From assembly GCA_025667525.1 (NCBI GenBank), contig CM046880.1, positions 599,325,452 through 599,389,451 on the forward strand: a DNA stretch of 64,000 bases. The letters are read 5' to 3'. The notes beneath the pieces are model-generated. The model had not been told where the DNA came from. It did no database searches and saw nothing but the letters and a program-made list of their open reading frames with translations. Position 1 is the first letter of the stretch, and every line of letters starts with the position of its first letter. This DNA is from Glebionis coronaria. Taxonomy: Eukaryota > Streptophyta > Magnoliopsida > Asterales > Asteraceae. This document shows positions 54,201 to 64,000 of this stretch, in pieces. The position numbers were made by a program, and so were the translations under genes.

Positions 54201-56608
54201 AGTTCAAGGAAGCCATGCCATACATAGCCTTGGAAACTGGTTATGCTCTCTAACCTGCTCAGTGTTATGTTCCACCTTGTGGATACGAAGTATACTGAAG
54301 GTTCTTCTGGAAGTATGTCTAGGAAAATTCTGAAATAATCGGCTGATTATGAATAAAAGGAACTTCAGAAGTCGTGTCATAAATGATAGCTAGAAAATAT
54401 ATGCAGCCATGAAATGACCATCACATGCTTGTAAAGCATAAATGACTTGTACATATTTTCCTGATGGAAAACCATGATGAATGTCTTCAGGAGCCTGAAC
54501 ATCGATGTACATAATCTGATATGAGTGGCGACCTATAGCAGCGTGGTGTGCTGTTCATATTCGATAATCAGAATCATCTCTAACTCGCATCTATCCGAGA
54601 GGAGTGCGTTAGGAGATTGGATCTTATCATTAGACTAAAAGGGAAACCTTCGTACACATGGGTGATACGAACGGCGTCCTTTATGGTCATGGATACATGA
54701 AATTTGTGATCGAGAAATGAAAGTGCCATGTTAATACATTAAGTAAACGTGGCAGATTTCACTGAATGTGTTTTGCATGTCTTACACCGAACGAACCTTG
54801 CGTGTCCAAACGTGAACAATACGCTAGTGATGGTACTGAAATTCTTATGGCCAGATTTATACGTGACACCATAGAATGGGTATACCCCTTGGAGGGTATT
54901 TTGAATTACTTAGGGTTTTTTCAGAAGATAGACGTGAGTCATGTGCCCTGACTCGTGTCTTGAGAAAATATGCGTATGACATGTGTCTTGACTAGCGTCT
55001 TGACGCGTGTCTTCAGAAAATCTACGTGAGACGTGTGTCTTGATTGTCTTGACATGTGTCTCGAGATGTGCAACGAATAAAATTGAAAGTCTTAGGTTGT
55101 CATGCCAGAATTGGCGGATCGGTTGGACTGCTGACCTTTTGTATTTCTGATCACGTCCGTTACCGGAGTTTCTATTGTTGTTGCCAAGGTACTTGTTGTC
55201 ACGGTAGTTTTCACTACCGCCTTGTTTGTTAGTTCCATGACGGCCATGATTATGACTATGATTCATGTAACTTTCCAGCTGAGTGCCGGCTGGTACCTGT
55301 TCTCACTCATATGCTGGAAAAGACAACTGGATAGCGTGTGACATATAACTGAGAAGGTGGAGTATGAAATAAAATAGTATGTCTGGTGAATGAATTATAA
55401 TTCCAGTCTGGTTGCTCCGATCTATCTCCTTCATCTTTGTTCTGTAGTATCTCCAAGCTGAGAGTTGTATCATCTTTTAAGCAGCATCGGTGAGAAAGAA
55501 AAATGTTTGAGAAAATTGAAAATTGATTAGTAACACACATGGAGTGCGGTAACTGGAATACATCTGGAATGTGGTACATGAAGTACACGTGGAACATGGT
55601 ACATGGAGCACACATGGGATTCACATGAGGTGAACAATACGGTGTCAACCATCTGACATGATCCGAGGAAGGTAAATGATTAAATGGTTAGAACCAAACT
55701 AAACAGGACAACGTAACAATCTAGCTATTTAGCGTAGACATAATCCTAGTTGCGCAGGAAGCACAAAAAGAAAACATGATTAAATGTAATCAAATGATTG
55801 CAAACATGAAAACATGATTAATGAAAACCAACCATGACTATCATGAAAGCATGATTAACTGCAATCTATTAATGTCTATCATGAAGTAAAAATCAGCACG
55901 AAGAAACATGGAACAAAATTAACATAAATGAGCATGAAACATAATCAGCATAAAAACGACGTCAACCATGAAAGTATGAACACATAATTAACATAAAGAA
56001 CATAACAATTAATGAGGGAACATGCAAGAATATGACTGTAATGAAATGAAATCTGAAAATCGCTGGTATGGACGACTATGGGTCGGTTCACAAAATAAGA
56101 TTGACATGAGCAAGGGTGAACGCCTATGGGTCGGTTCACAAAACAAAATTGACATGAGCAAGGGTAAACGCCTATGGGTCGGTTCACAAAACAAAATTCG
56201 AAAGAAAAGCACATGCGACTAAATATGGTTAGTCTTGTACCAACCATTACTTAGTCAAAATACCTGCAACAATGATACATGTAAATAAATAGTTGAAAAT
56301 AAAATGTCTAAAAACTTAACACAAATCGTGTGACTAAGTATGAACTACTGTGGTTCAGTCCATACTAGTCAAAATTTACAAGGAAACATCATGCATAAAA
56401 CAATAACATGTAACTAAGTATGGATGATTATTGATCAATCCATAAAACAATTTCTAGAGAAAACATCATGCTCCAAACAACAAAGTTCTGAAATCATCAA
56501 TGCGTAAAATAACAAGAGTTGGCTTAGAAAGATCCTGGTGACTACCCACAAGTCACAGGTCAAGTTTTTGAGCATACAGGTCGAAACTTTGGGCATCGAT
56601 ACCATAAT
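54201..56608 (-). pseudogene. Degenerate gag-protease region of the Tekay-like element
   Basis: No intact domain. A basic, Asn/Arg-rich segment (NNNRNSGNGRDQKYKR, minus strand near 55,190) resembles the linker before the Gag zinc knuckle. Around 54,940-55,070 tgtcttgac(g/a)(c/t)gtgtcttgag phrases form a decayed minisatellite. At about 55,560-55,625 gtacatg/acacgtgg phrases repeat. The 48-bp array at 56,069-56,197 is listed separately. The gag start cannot be located. Confidence 0.5.
56069..56197. repeat. 48-bp tandem repeat, nearly three copies
   Basis: The unit runs from cgcctatgggtcggttcaca to gacatgagcaagggtaaa. The period is a multiple of three, so one plus-strand frame reads RLWVGSQNKIDMSKGE twice. 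This is likely chance, because the element is coded on the other strand. Confidence 0.85.
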
Positions 56609-59381
56609 TGTAACACCCCACTTTGATAAGTAGACCGTTACATTATAATTATGGCGTGTCATCAACGCATACAAGGTATTATGTCCTAAAACATACATGA
56701 CCAAAGGGAATAACCAAAAAAAACATCGGTTCCCAAACATAAGCCCAAAGCATAAATAAAGTAAATGATATAAGAGGACAAAACAAGTGTCCAAGAAGCA
56801 TATGTAAATGAAGATAAAGGAGAAGAAGTCTAAAGTAGTTTCCATCCTATGCACGTCCTCCAAAATGCTCAAGTCTGACCTTGGGTACCTGCCGTTTTGG
56901 GACATGGAAGAAAAGTAACGGCTGAGCAGTACACTTTGTGAATGGATATATGACATCGTATGAATGACTGAAACATAATAAGACTGAAAAGCAGCGGAAA
57001 ATGTATAAGTCCTGGAAAACCTGGAACATGTGTATAAACTGGTTTATATTCTGAAAAGCTTATGTTTAAATTATGAAAAACTGTATTTTAAATATAGCCA
57101 AGATCCCATATAGGTCATGAAGTATCAACGTGCATGAATACTTAGAGGGGTGACCTCATCATGCAATTAGAGGGGTTGCCTCTAATTATATTGGTCTGGG
57201 TAGGAGGGATCACCTCCAATGTGAAGGATGCAAGGCACACACCAGATTCACCATGAAAATCCTGACTGAAACATGTAACTAGGATGCACCCATACGTCCC
57301 ACATGAAATGATAATAATATAAATGGCCAATAACTGATAGGGATGCCACGAGCAAATCACTCCGTCGTGGGGAAGTCATAACACTGATGCATCTAGTGTT
57401 ATGGTTATGGTACCTCCGTAACTAGGTGAACTGGCATGCATGTATATGGCTCACGCATATAAAATATAACATAAGCATTTAAAACATGTAAAATAACTGG
57501 GGGTGAAAATAGATGGCTACAAACGGGGAATCCTAATAAAGGAAGAGAATGTACATACTGAAGGACAGAATATCCGTACCTTATGCCCAGTAGTGAAGCT
57601 AGAATGGAAAGCTGAACGATCTACTCTGACTTCACGGATACTACATAAATAAAGGACGTGTATGAGTTGTCTGATTACTGTGTGTTTAACTGGTTCTGAG
57701 TGTTCTTAGCTCATTTTACATGTTCTTGTCACGGTTTATTGTTTTAAGTGTTATCTTGTACTTATTCATGTTTTACATATATTCTGTGTATATTCATGTA
57801 TTCTTGTATTACTATACTTGTGTTATCATAATAAGTAACTTTTTAAAAATAGCAGGTTTTCAAAAATAGGAAGTTTCTAAAAATAGTAAGTTTTCAAAAA
57901 TATAAAGTTTTCAAAAATAGAAAGTTTCCATTAGTAAAAATAAGTTGGATCAATCAGTCTAAAGTATAAGCTAGTGCTTATTAGTCATAAGTTATAAGTC
58001 ATGATGGTTTATTAGTAAAGTTTATTAAATTAAATACTTAGCTTAAAATGATTATTAGTTAATAATGAAATGCATGGTTATTAATTAATAAATGTGACAT
58101 GATAAATTTAGTAAAACTTTACCTTATACCAATAATTAAATTAGAGCATAGTTTTTAACATGAATTAATTAAGCTAAGTTCTTGATTAAACTTATTTAAA
58201 TGTACATGTACTTATAACATGAATAATTATCTTTAATAATTATTATAACATATAGTGTATTTAAATAAAATAGCCATGTATTATATCACGATAATTAATA
58301 TAACATAAGTCTTGTTATTAATCAAATTGATTAAACCCATGTATTAATTAATAAAAATAATATAGAGTCTTTTAGCAAAAGTTTAGCCAAATTATTCCTT
58401 GTGTACCGAGTCATTAACCCGAGCCTACCGAGACACCGTGTCGCGGTCGCACTAGCAAATCGACAAAACACCAAACCAAAACGCAAAGCTGCCACAACCC
58501 CTACCACAGCCGACAGCTATGGTATCCAGCCGGCGGCCAAGCAGCATAGCTGCCGCCATGCCACTGCTGGCTAGGGTTCCACCGATTGTTGTCGGTTCCC
58601 CACTGTTTTTAACCAAACGCTCCCACTGATAGGTTTGGTGTTGTGACTGCCAAAACAAAACAGCCACTGAGGGTTGTTTGACTTGCGGCTGCCCAAAGGA
58701 AACCACCACCGAGAGTCTTGGGACTCTCGGTTTGTGTGCACACCCGAAACAATAAAACCAAAACCCGAACCTTCTTTTATCCCATGATTTAATCCTTTAC
58801 AATTCATGTGTTTATATGATTATTAATTAAATTCTTGAATCAAGAAAAGAAATAAAAGATTAAAGATTTAAAATAATTACCAATACGTAGTGATCAAAGG
58901 TTTTGAAACACAAACACGAATCCGTACCAAAAATCAAAATCAACCAACTTCTCTTCCCCTTTTCTTTTGTCAAAACTGGCGGCTACAACAACAATGGTGA
59001 CTAGGGTTTTTTTTCTTGAAAAATGTGAAATAATTAAATGTGTGGTTAACTTTTCTCTGACAATTTAATTTGTAAATGAGCCGGGCTTAAAGCCCTTCTC
59101 TTCCTTGTTTTCTTTTCACAGGTCAGCCCAACCACACACACATGGGTTTTCGTTTTCATTACGTGTTTAGATATTTATCCTGTGTGTTCGTGTTTTACAT
59201 GTCGTGTTTTATTTCATGAATTGTTTTAGTATTATACGTAAATACTTATCGTGTATTAATAATATACGTAATACTTGTATTAAATGTTCGTGGCACGTGT
59301 CGTATATTATTGAATGTAAAGTTTTAATTTACTCGGGTTTCGTGCATTTAATGTTCTTGGTATTTTTATGCGGGTTTTACA
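56609..59381 (-). repeat. 5' LTR of the Tekay-like element
   Basis: 2,773 bp, TGTAACACCCC...GGTTTTACA in plus reading. It contains the empty site (near 58,555-58,570) corresponding to the solo-LTR insertion in the sister LTR. Primer-site-like tggtatcgatgcc lies on the minus strand at 56,605-56,593. Confidence 0.93.
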
Positions 59382-60545
59382 CATATCGTGTCGATACTTG
59401 AAGCCCGGGAGCTCTTTACAATGAACTGCATGTTCCCCAAAAGAATCCAAACATGCCTTGTGACAAACAGGGCACATTGTATCAGTCGTAAATAATAGGA
59501 TCATGAGGCGATACTTAAGAATAGAACGGTATTTCACTAGTGACATATGTTAACGGAGCCCGTCTATAGGGATAACTAGTAGGAAATCCTGAGCATGTGA
59601 CGCGCGTAAACACTCAAAAACCGCTTTCTGCCTCAAATTCATGTCAAAGTGGACCTTCATATCATTGATCATTTCACTAAAAAGGGTAGTCTCCAATGTT
59701 TGTTAGGTTTTAGAGGGGGCGATATCCTTATTAGTGAAAAAACTAATATCAAAGCTTGGAAATTTATCACGTAGACAAGTTAAAGCATAAGCATAATCAT
59801 CATCCATACCACATATGCCACTGTCACGTAAGATGTGATCTTGTAAGACCGAAGATTGGACCCTCGAGGCCACAAAAGTATAGGAGGAGGCCTCTTTTTC
59901 CGAGTACAAACCCAAACCACTTAGACGAATGGGTAAAGAATCAAGTCGCCACTATAAGTCTCCAAAGAATGGCCCTCCACAAACTACTATGTTCTTAATG
60001 GACCCATGCAAACCCTTGTCAAAAAACAAGGTCGCGTCCTCCATTCGTGCAGGTTGGCAAGTCCTTAACCCAAAAAAGAGTTTAGAAATACCCATGCATG
60101 ATCGAAGTAAAAGGAGCTCACTCTGCGGGTCATGTAACTGTGAAAGAAGATTCATCAAATCAACAGCATTCGCGGCTCTCCTCAGGGCCATCCCTCTAAT
60201 AAAATTGGTGTCTCTACTAACAGCTCCCGCAAGAAGCTTCACACCCGAAGAAGGCCTCCGAATATCTATAGGAAACAAACCATCACGAACCTTCACACTA
60301 TTGCACGAGGGCCAAAATACCTCTGTTTTCTTGATATTAAGTTTAAGACCCAAACTTGGACCACTCACCTTTATAATGTCTAACACATTGGCAACCTCTT
60401 ATGACTCTCCAATAACGGTTCCATCATCAAGATACCAAGCATGAAGAAGAAGCTTGCAATTATCTCTGATATTATGTACAATCGGGTGTAATACAAGAGC
60501 GAAAAGAAGAGGCCCCAATGGGTCACCTTGTTGCACCCCCGTGGC
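59382..60545 (-). pseudogene. YLDDGT reverse transcriptase pseudogene, main RT part
   Basis: Minus strand from 60,537: [19 protein letters not shown] (RT fingers/palm block), then the active site WYLDDGTVIGES near 60,437-60,402, SLGLKLNIKKTEVFW, a thumb-like region (RRAANAVDLMNLLSQLHDPQ, LRSCMGISKLFFGLRTCQP), FPSFDISF, and the Cys/His cluster CPVCHKACLDSFGEHAVHC at 59,475-59,425, up to the Tekay-like insertion. Stops: taa at 60,399-60,401 and another near 59,551. The YLDDGT box differs from Ty1, Ty3 and L1 types. Together with the C-terminal nuclease-like segment at 42,987-43,362 it suggests a non-LTR-like retroelement integrating by target-primed copying. Class assignment is inference. Confidence 0.8.
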
Positions 60546-60603
60546 TAGAGATGGTAACGGGGTCGGGTTTGCGGAGAATGATTGCTACCATCCCCATCCC
60601 AAA

Positions 60604-60789
<186 letters not shown>

Positions 60790-61180
60790 AATCCTCGTAC
60801 CCATTCCCATCGGGGATTACAAGCTACATACTATCCCCATCCCCAGCGGGGAACGGGGATCCCAATAGGGAATCGGGGATTTTTTTTCCCGTTACACAAT
60901 TAACATTTAAACTATGTTTCCAATGACACAAACATTACAAATAACACAAAACTGTAATATCAAACAACATTAACGAGATTAACATTTACACGATCATGCT
61001 TAGTATTAACAATAACAAAATTAACACACAAAAGCTCATCCAATTAGTGTCAACAGAGATATTAACCATCGATTGATAGTGTTTCATTTATCAAATAGAT
61101 ATTTGAAACATACAAGATATATAAATGTATACGTAGAATAAAGATATGCGGAGCGGGTTTGGGAAACCAAGGGTATTACC

Positions 61181-61938
61181 TGTAAAATAACACAATATAT
61201 TTTATTGATTGAAATGCCCCAATTACATAAGATAGCATATGTATTTATAACAAATACATAGCTTTAACAATAAGCAATCTTAACCTTAATGGACCCAAGC
61301 CCACAATCGGGTCGGGCTCTAATCTAGCCGTCTAATACTCCCTCGCAGTTTGAACGGTAGCCATGCGAACGGACAACTGGAATGAAAATTGAAAGCATCT
61401 TCTTTTCCTCCTCCTCTTCTTTTTTTTGTTGTAGTTGAAGCATAATTGTTTTGGCGGCATAGTTGTTTATTGCTTGCGGCATCCTCCTTTGTGTGGCTTG
61501 CTTTGCCTTTAGAAGGGAGCGGTAATTTGATGATCAATTTTTTTGTCAACGACAATGATCTTCGACAACGAACACAAAAGATGATAAGAAAAAAAAACTA
61601 AGCATAATTTTTTTTTCTTTTGACGGCTAGGGTTTAGGGTTATGAATTGGAAACAAGAAACAAAATTTCAAAAACAAATAAAACGGAAAATAACGAGGAT
61701 CCCTCCGGATCACCGACATGTAAGCCGATGACCAGAGGATGAGAAATTTTATAAATGGATCTTTACCTAGATCTGTGATACCATGTAAAATAACACAATA
61801 CTGTTTATTGATTGAATCATTAAATACATCACATAGCCTATGTATTTATATTAAATACATAGCTTTAATACTAAGCAACCTTAATCTTAATGGACCCAAG
61901 CCGACAATCGGGTCGGGCTCTAATCTAGCCGTCTAATA
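61181..61938 (-). mobile_element. TRIM (miniature LTR retrotransposon)
   Basis: Direct repeats 61,181-61,337 and 61,784-61,938 (about 156 bp; plus reading TGTAAAATAAC...GTCTAATA). They are flanked by the duplication ttacc (61,176-61,180 and 61,939-61,943). On the minus strand the right copy is followed directly by tggtatcacagatc, a Met-tRNA-type primer site, and the left copy is preceded by the purine tract actgcgagggag. The 446-bp interior is non-coding. The LTR starts TA on the minus strand, not TG. It is nested in the hAT-like element. Confidence 0.9.
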
Positions 61939-62082
61939 TTACCATCCCGCCTTCATACCCGCTTTTTATTATCGGGGAATCTCCACCCCCATCCCCATAC
62001 CCGGTCAAATCTGGGAATCCTTGGTCAAATCGTATTCGGGTATCGGATTCTCCGTCGGGTTCGGAGTTTTTTGCCATCTCTA

Positions 62083-62130
62083 CCTGTGGCAGACCATGGC
62101 TGGAATTTATAGATTTCATATTGTTAAACT
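62083..62130 (-). pseudogene. YLDDGT RT pseudogene, 5'-truncated edge
   Basis: About ten codons on the minus strand (KFQPWSAT) read continuously into the GVQQGDP block once the hAT-like element is left out. Beyond about 62,130 I cannot follow the RT fold, so the element is probably truncated at its 5' end, as is usual for target-primed retrotransposons. Confidence 0.5.
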
Positions 62131-63340
62131 GCAGTGAGAAAATTTGGATCTGGGAGTAAAGTGTGTGCTCATTTCAAAATAGGTATACTTGGTGTTTGAT
62201 TAGAACTATTGATTTGCACACTTTATGTGTGGGATACTCGCTTCTTTCTAATTAGACAAGCTAGAACTCTAAAATAACCAATCCTAAACATAACGCTATT
62301 TATACGATCTAGATCTGTTAAAAGTATCCGACCTCAGCTGACATGCTGCGTGTTTCACATTTTACTTGCATGTCGCTTTTTCACTTCGTTAGAATCCAAC
62401 ATAACAGGCCAACATTACCATGAAGTGGCGTAGTTGATGAGCGTTGGATGGATGTTGGTTTTAGTCTTGTTTACATATATCTCTTCCACTGGGTTTATCC
62501 TGGTGGTAGGGGTAGGACTTATTTACATTTTTAGCCCTTTTACCCCGCTCTGACGGGATTGGGTTTATTGTCTGTTGTCTTCCCAAAAGAAGAAGTGGTT
62601 TATTATTTACTACCGTATGCCGTAAGAAAGTGCACATGGAGACTAACATAGTCTTTTCCTCCACGAGTATGTCACGAGTCACGTGTGTTAGCTGACTGGA
62701 AACATAAAAAATCAGTGCAGCTTAATATTTTATTGTGTGGAAAGCACGAAAATTTTGGTTGTTTAAAAAAATATGTGATATGAACAACAAAAACAATTTT
62801 ATTTTCGCGATATGAGGTTGACGGTGTGGGGGTGGTTTTAGCGGCACAACAAAATAAGGAAGTAAAAGAGGCCCTGTCAGGGACATGTCCATTCCTTCCA
62901 TCTTGCCGCTACTTTTGCTTCTAAGGGTTTGAACCAGCTTATAAGTTGAGCTTTGTTTGTCATATGGGATTATGGAAGCATTTATAAACCATAAGCCTTC
63001 ACATCCTTTTTCCGACGGGTCCAAACGCCTCCCCCTATGCTATTCATCCTTTTTTAATTAATTGTTCCTCAATTCTTTGTCGAGATCCATTCGTTGTATA
63101 AAGATCTGTAATTATTGATTCTTTGATTATTATCATCTATTGATTTTAATCATAATGGATTGTTTTTTACATTTTTTTATCCGGCTCGACGATTCCTCGC
63201 AAAGAAGCGATTAGTTATTAAAGGTTGTTATGGCTCGGCGGTTTCCCTCTTTTTGATTTGTTTTGTGTTATTTCATTTTTGTTTCTGTTTCGTTTGATTT
63301 CAAGATCTCCCTTCAATCCAAGCTTTCAACTTCCGAAATT
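62131..63340. other. Unrecognised region upstream of LINE ORF1
   Basis: No gene found. The last 200-300 bases (A/T-rich, then ggctcgacgattcctcgc) are probably the 5' UTR of the LINE that starts at 63,341. The frames at 62,461-62,682 and 62,722-63,024 (minus) have no domain. Confidence 0.4.
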
Positions 63341-64000
63341 ATGGGTGCAAATGAGTGGCAAGAGGTTTCGAGAAAGAAACGTGGGGATCGATCCTATGAA
63401 GATGACGTTGATAGGATTTCGATTTCGGTGTATGTTTCTAATCTCCCAGAGGTATTTTTGGCAAAGGATTTGTTTCATGCTTGCAGTAAGTACGGCCATG
63501 TTGTTGATTCTTACATACCATACAAGAGGTCTAAGGAAGGGAAGAGATTTGGGTTTGTCAAATTCATAAATGTCTTTAGTGTTGAAATATTGGTGAACAA
63601 CTTAAATACGGTTTGGGTTGGCCGTAATAAATTCCAGGCTAACCAGGCACGTTTTGGTAGGCTTCCTGTAAATGGTAAGGCCACTTTGAATGCCATGGGT
63701 AGTGGTGACTTGCGGAGAGATAGACCTTCAGGGGTAAACAAAGCTACTAGGCCTGCGAATGGGAGTAAGTCATTTAGCTCAGTGCTAAAAGGAAATCCCA
63801 AATCAGCAAGTCTTAGTTTGCTATCTTCCTTGGTTCTGGATGATGACTGCACGCAAATTGTATTCTTGACAATCATGTTTTGGGAGAAGTTAAAAACTTT
63901 GCGTCTATTCCAAATCTGCTTGTTCTTTTATCTCAAGAGGGGTTCAACAACATTAGCGTGGTGTATATGGGGGGACTATGGGTGATGATTGATTTGAAAT
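63341..64000 (+). pseudogene. L1-type LINE ORF1 (RRM-containing), frameshifted, partial
   Basis: The ATG at 63,341 (MGANEWQEVSRKKR) is followed by an RNA-recognition motif at residues about 27-105: ISISVYVSNLPE (RNP2-like) and GKRFGFVKFINV (RNP1). This is typical of ORF1 in plant L1-type LINEs, often annotated as nucleotide-binding alpha-beta plait proteins. A Ser/Lys-rich linker with FSSVLKG leads to LVLDD. A one-base shift near 63,865 then moves the frame to one reading LGEVKNFASIPNLLVL and GGLWVMIDL, the conserved C-terminal block. The window ends there. ORF1 proteins bind the element RNA; endonuclease-RT (ORF2) would lie beyond the window. An alternative upstream ATG at 63,263 lacks family support. 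Confidence 0.8.

Larger units (their letters stand above)
43363..59381 (-). mobile_element. Tekay-like chromovirus (Ty3/gypsy), degenerate, minus strand
   Basis: 16.0 kb between perfect catat duplications (43,358-43,362 and 59,382-59,386). LTRs of about 2.75 kb: 59,381-56,609 is the 5' LTR and 48,850-43,363 the 3' LTR (itself holding a solo LTR). On the minus strand the 5' LTR is followed by tggtatcgatgcc (primer-site-like). The 3' LTR is preceded by the purine tract cttttagggggagag. Pol pieces appear in the right order: gag remnant, RT, integrase, and a C-terminal part resembling the chromodomain end of Tekay integrase. All are broken. Another non-autonomous element sits at 49,474-52,947. 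Removing the element restores the RT ORF of the base layer. Confidence 0.9.

Noticed and set aside
56022..56222. Repeat peptide RLWVGSQNKIDMSKGE as a possible small repeat protein
   Set aside because: Only a 48-bp minisatellite in the antisense strand of a degenerate gag region; no conserved start or partner.
56435..56956. 173-codon minus-strand frame, hydrophobic, at the edge of the Tekay-like LTR
   Set aside because: It spans the LTR boundary and primer-site region; no domain is recognisable and the LTR is non-coding. I considered a membrane protein but the composition reflects T-rich DNA.

Overview
This is a plant nuclear window made almost entirely of nested transposable elements. The mix of element types (SIRE-type Ty1/copia with an extra 3' ORF, Athila-type and Tekay-like Ty3/gypsy, hAT and Stowaway MITEs, an L1-type LINE ORF1, a tRNA-derived SINE) fits a large, repeat-rich eudicot genome. 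The SIRE extra ORF and the YLDDGT reverse transcriptase look like families I recall from Asteraceae such as Tanacetum and Artemisia. That placement is inference, not something I could search.

Positions 1-13,975 are the only part with host-type genes. A Nudix hydrolase pseudogene is split inside its Nudix box by a 2.6-kb non-autonomous copia-like element (3,022-5,638, TSD gaaga). Next is a pair of broken tandem ubiquitin-like (Ubl) pseudogenes in head-to-head inverted orientation (6,118-8,974). A hAT MITE and a 5'-LTR/gag fragment of a gypsy element on the minus strand have inserted into them. A longer Ubl gene with six diverged ubiquitin-like repeats follows (10,492-12,625), with a SINE in its first intron. 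Nested Stowaway-like MITEs and a short retroposed fragment end this part. Positions 13,976-17,446 hold unrecognised, partly LTR-like sequence.

Positions 17,447-62,130 form one large nest. The base layer is a minus-strand reverse-transcriptase ORF with a YLDDGT active site and a C-terminal Cys/His cluster plus nuclease-like segment, now cut into four pieces. Into it have jumped: (a) a SIRE-type copia element, 17,567-42,986, TSD ttcat, which itself carries an Athila-type element (24,793-35,628, TSD atgag) and a 2.7-kb solo LTR (37,285-39,994, TSD caagg); (b) a minus-strand Tekay-like chromovirus, 43,363-59,381, TSD catat, which carries another solo LTR (45,273-48,028, TSD ccact) and a non-autonomous copia-like element (49,474-52,947, TSD gagat); and (c) a hAT-like element, 60,546-62,082, 8-bp TSD, which carries a TRIM (61,181-61,938, TSD ttacc) and a long TA microsatellite. 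Removing each insertion with one TSD copy restores continuous sequence at its junctions.

Positions 63,341-64,000 are the start of an L1-type LINE ORF1 with one frameshift, running off the window.

Most element ORFs are broken by stops and frameshifts. The youngest autonomous-type element appears to be the Athila copy: its LTRs differ at only about a dozen places by eye, and its coding capacity is broken by one nonsense codon and one gag/pol frame change. Points deserving a second look: a CGCTGACA motif spread through both coding and non-coding parts of the SIRE element and also in an unrelated-looking non-autonomous element; a long foldback between the inverted Ubl copies that could produce small RNAs against the intact Ubl gene; and the RT-plus-nuclease base layer. 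I saw no tRNA, rRNA or CRISPR.
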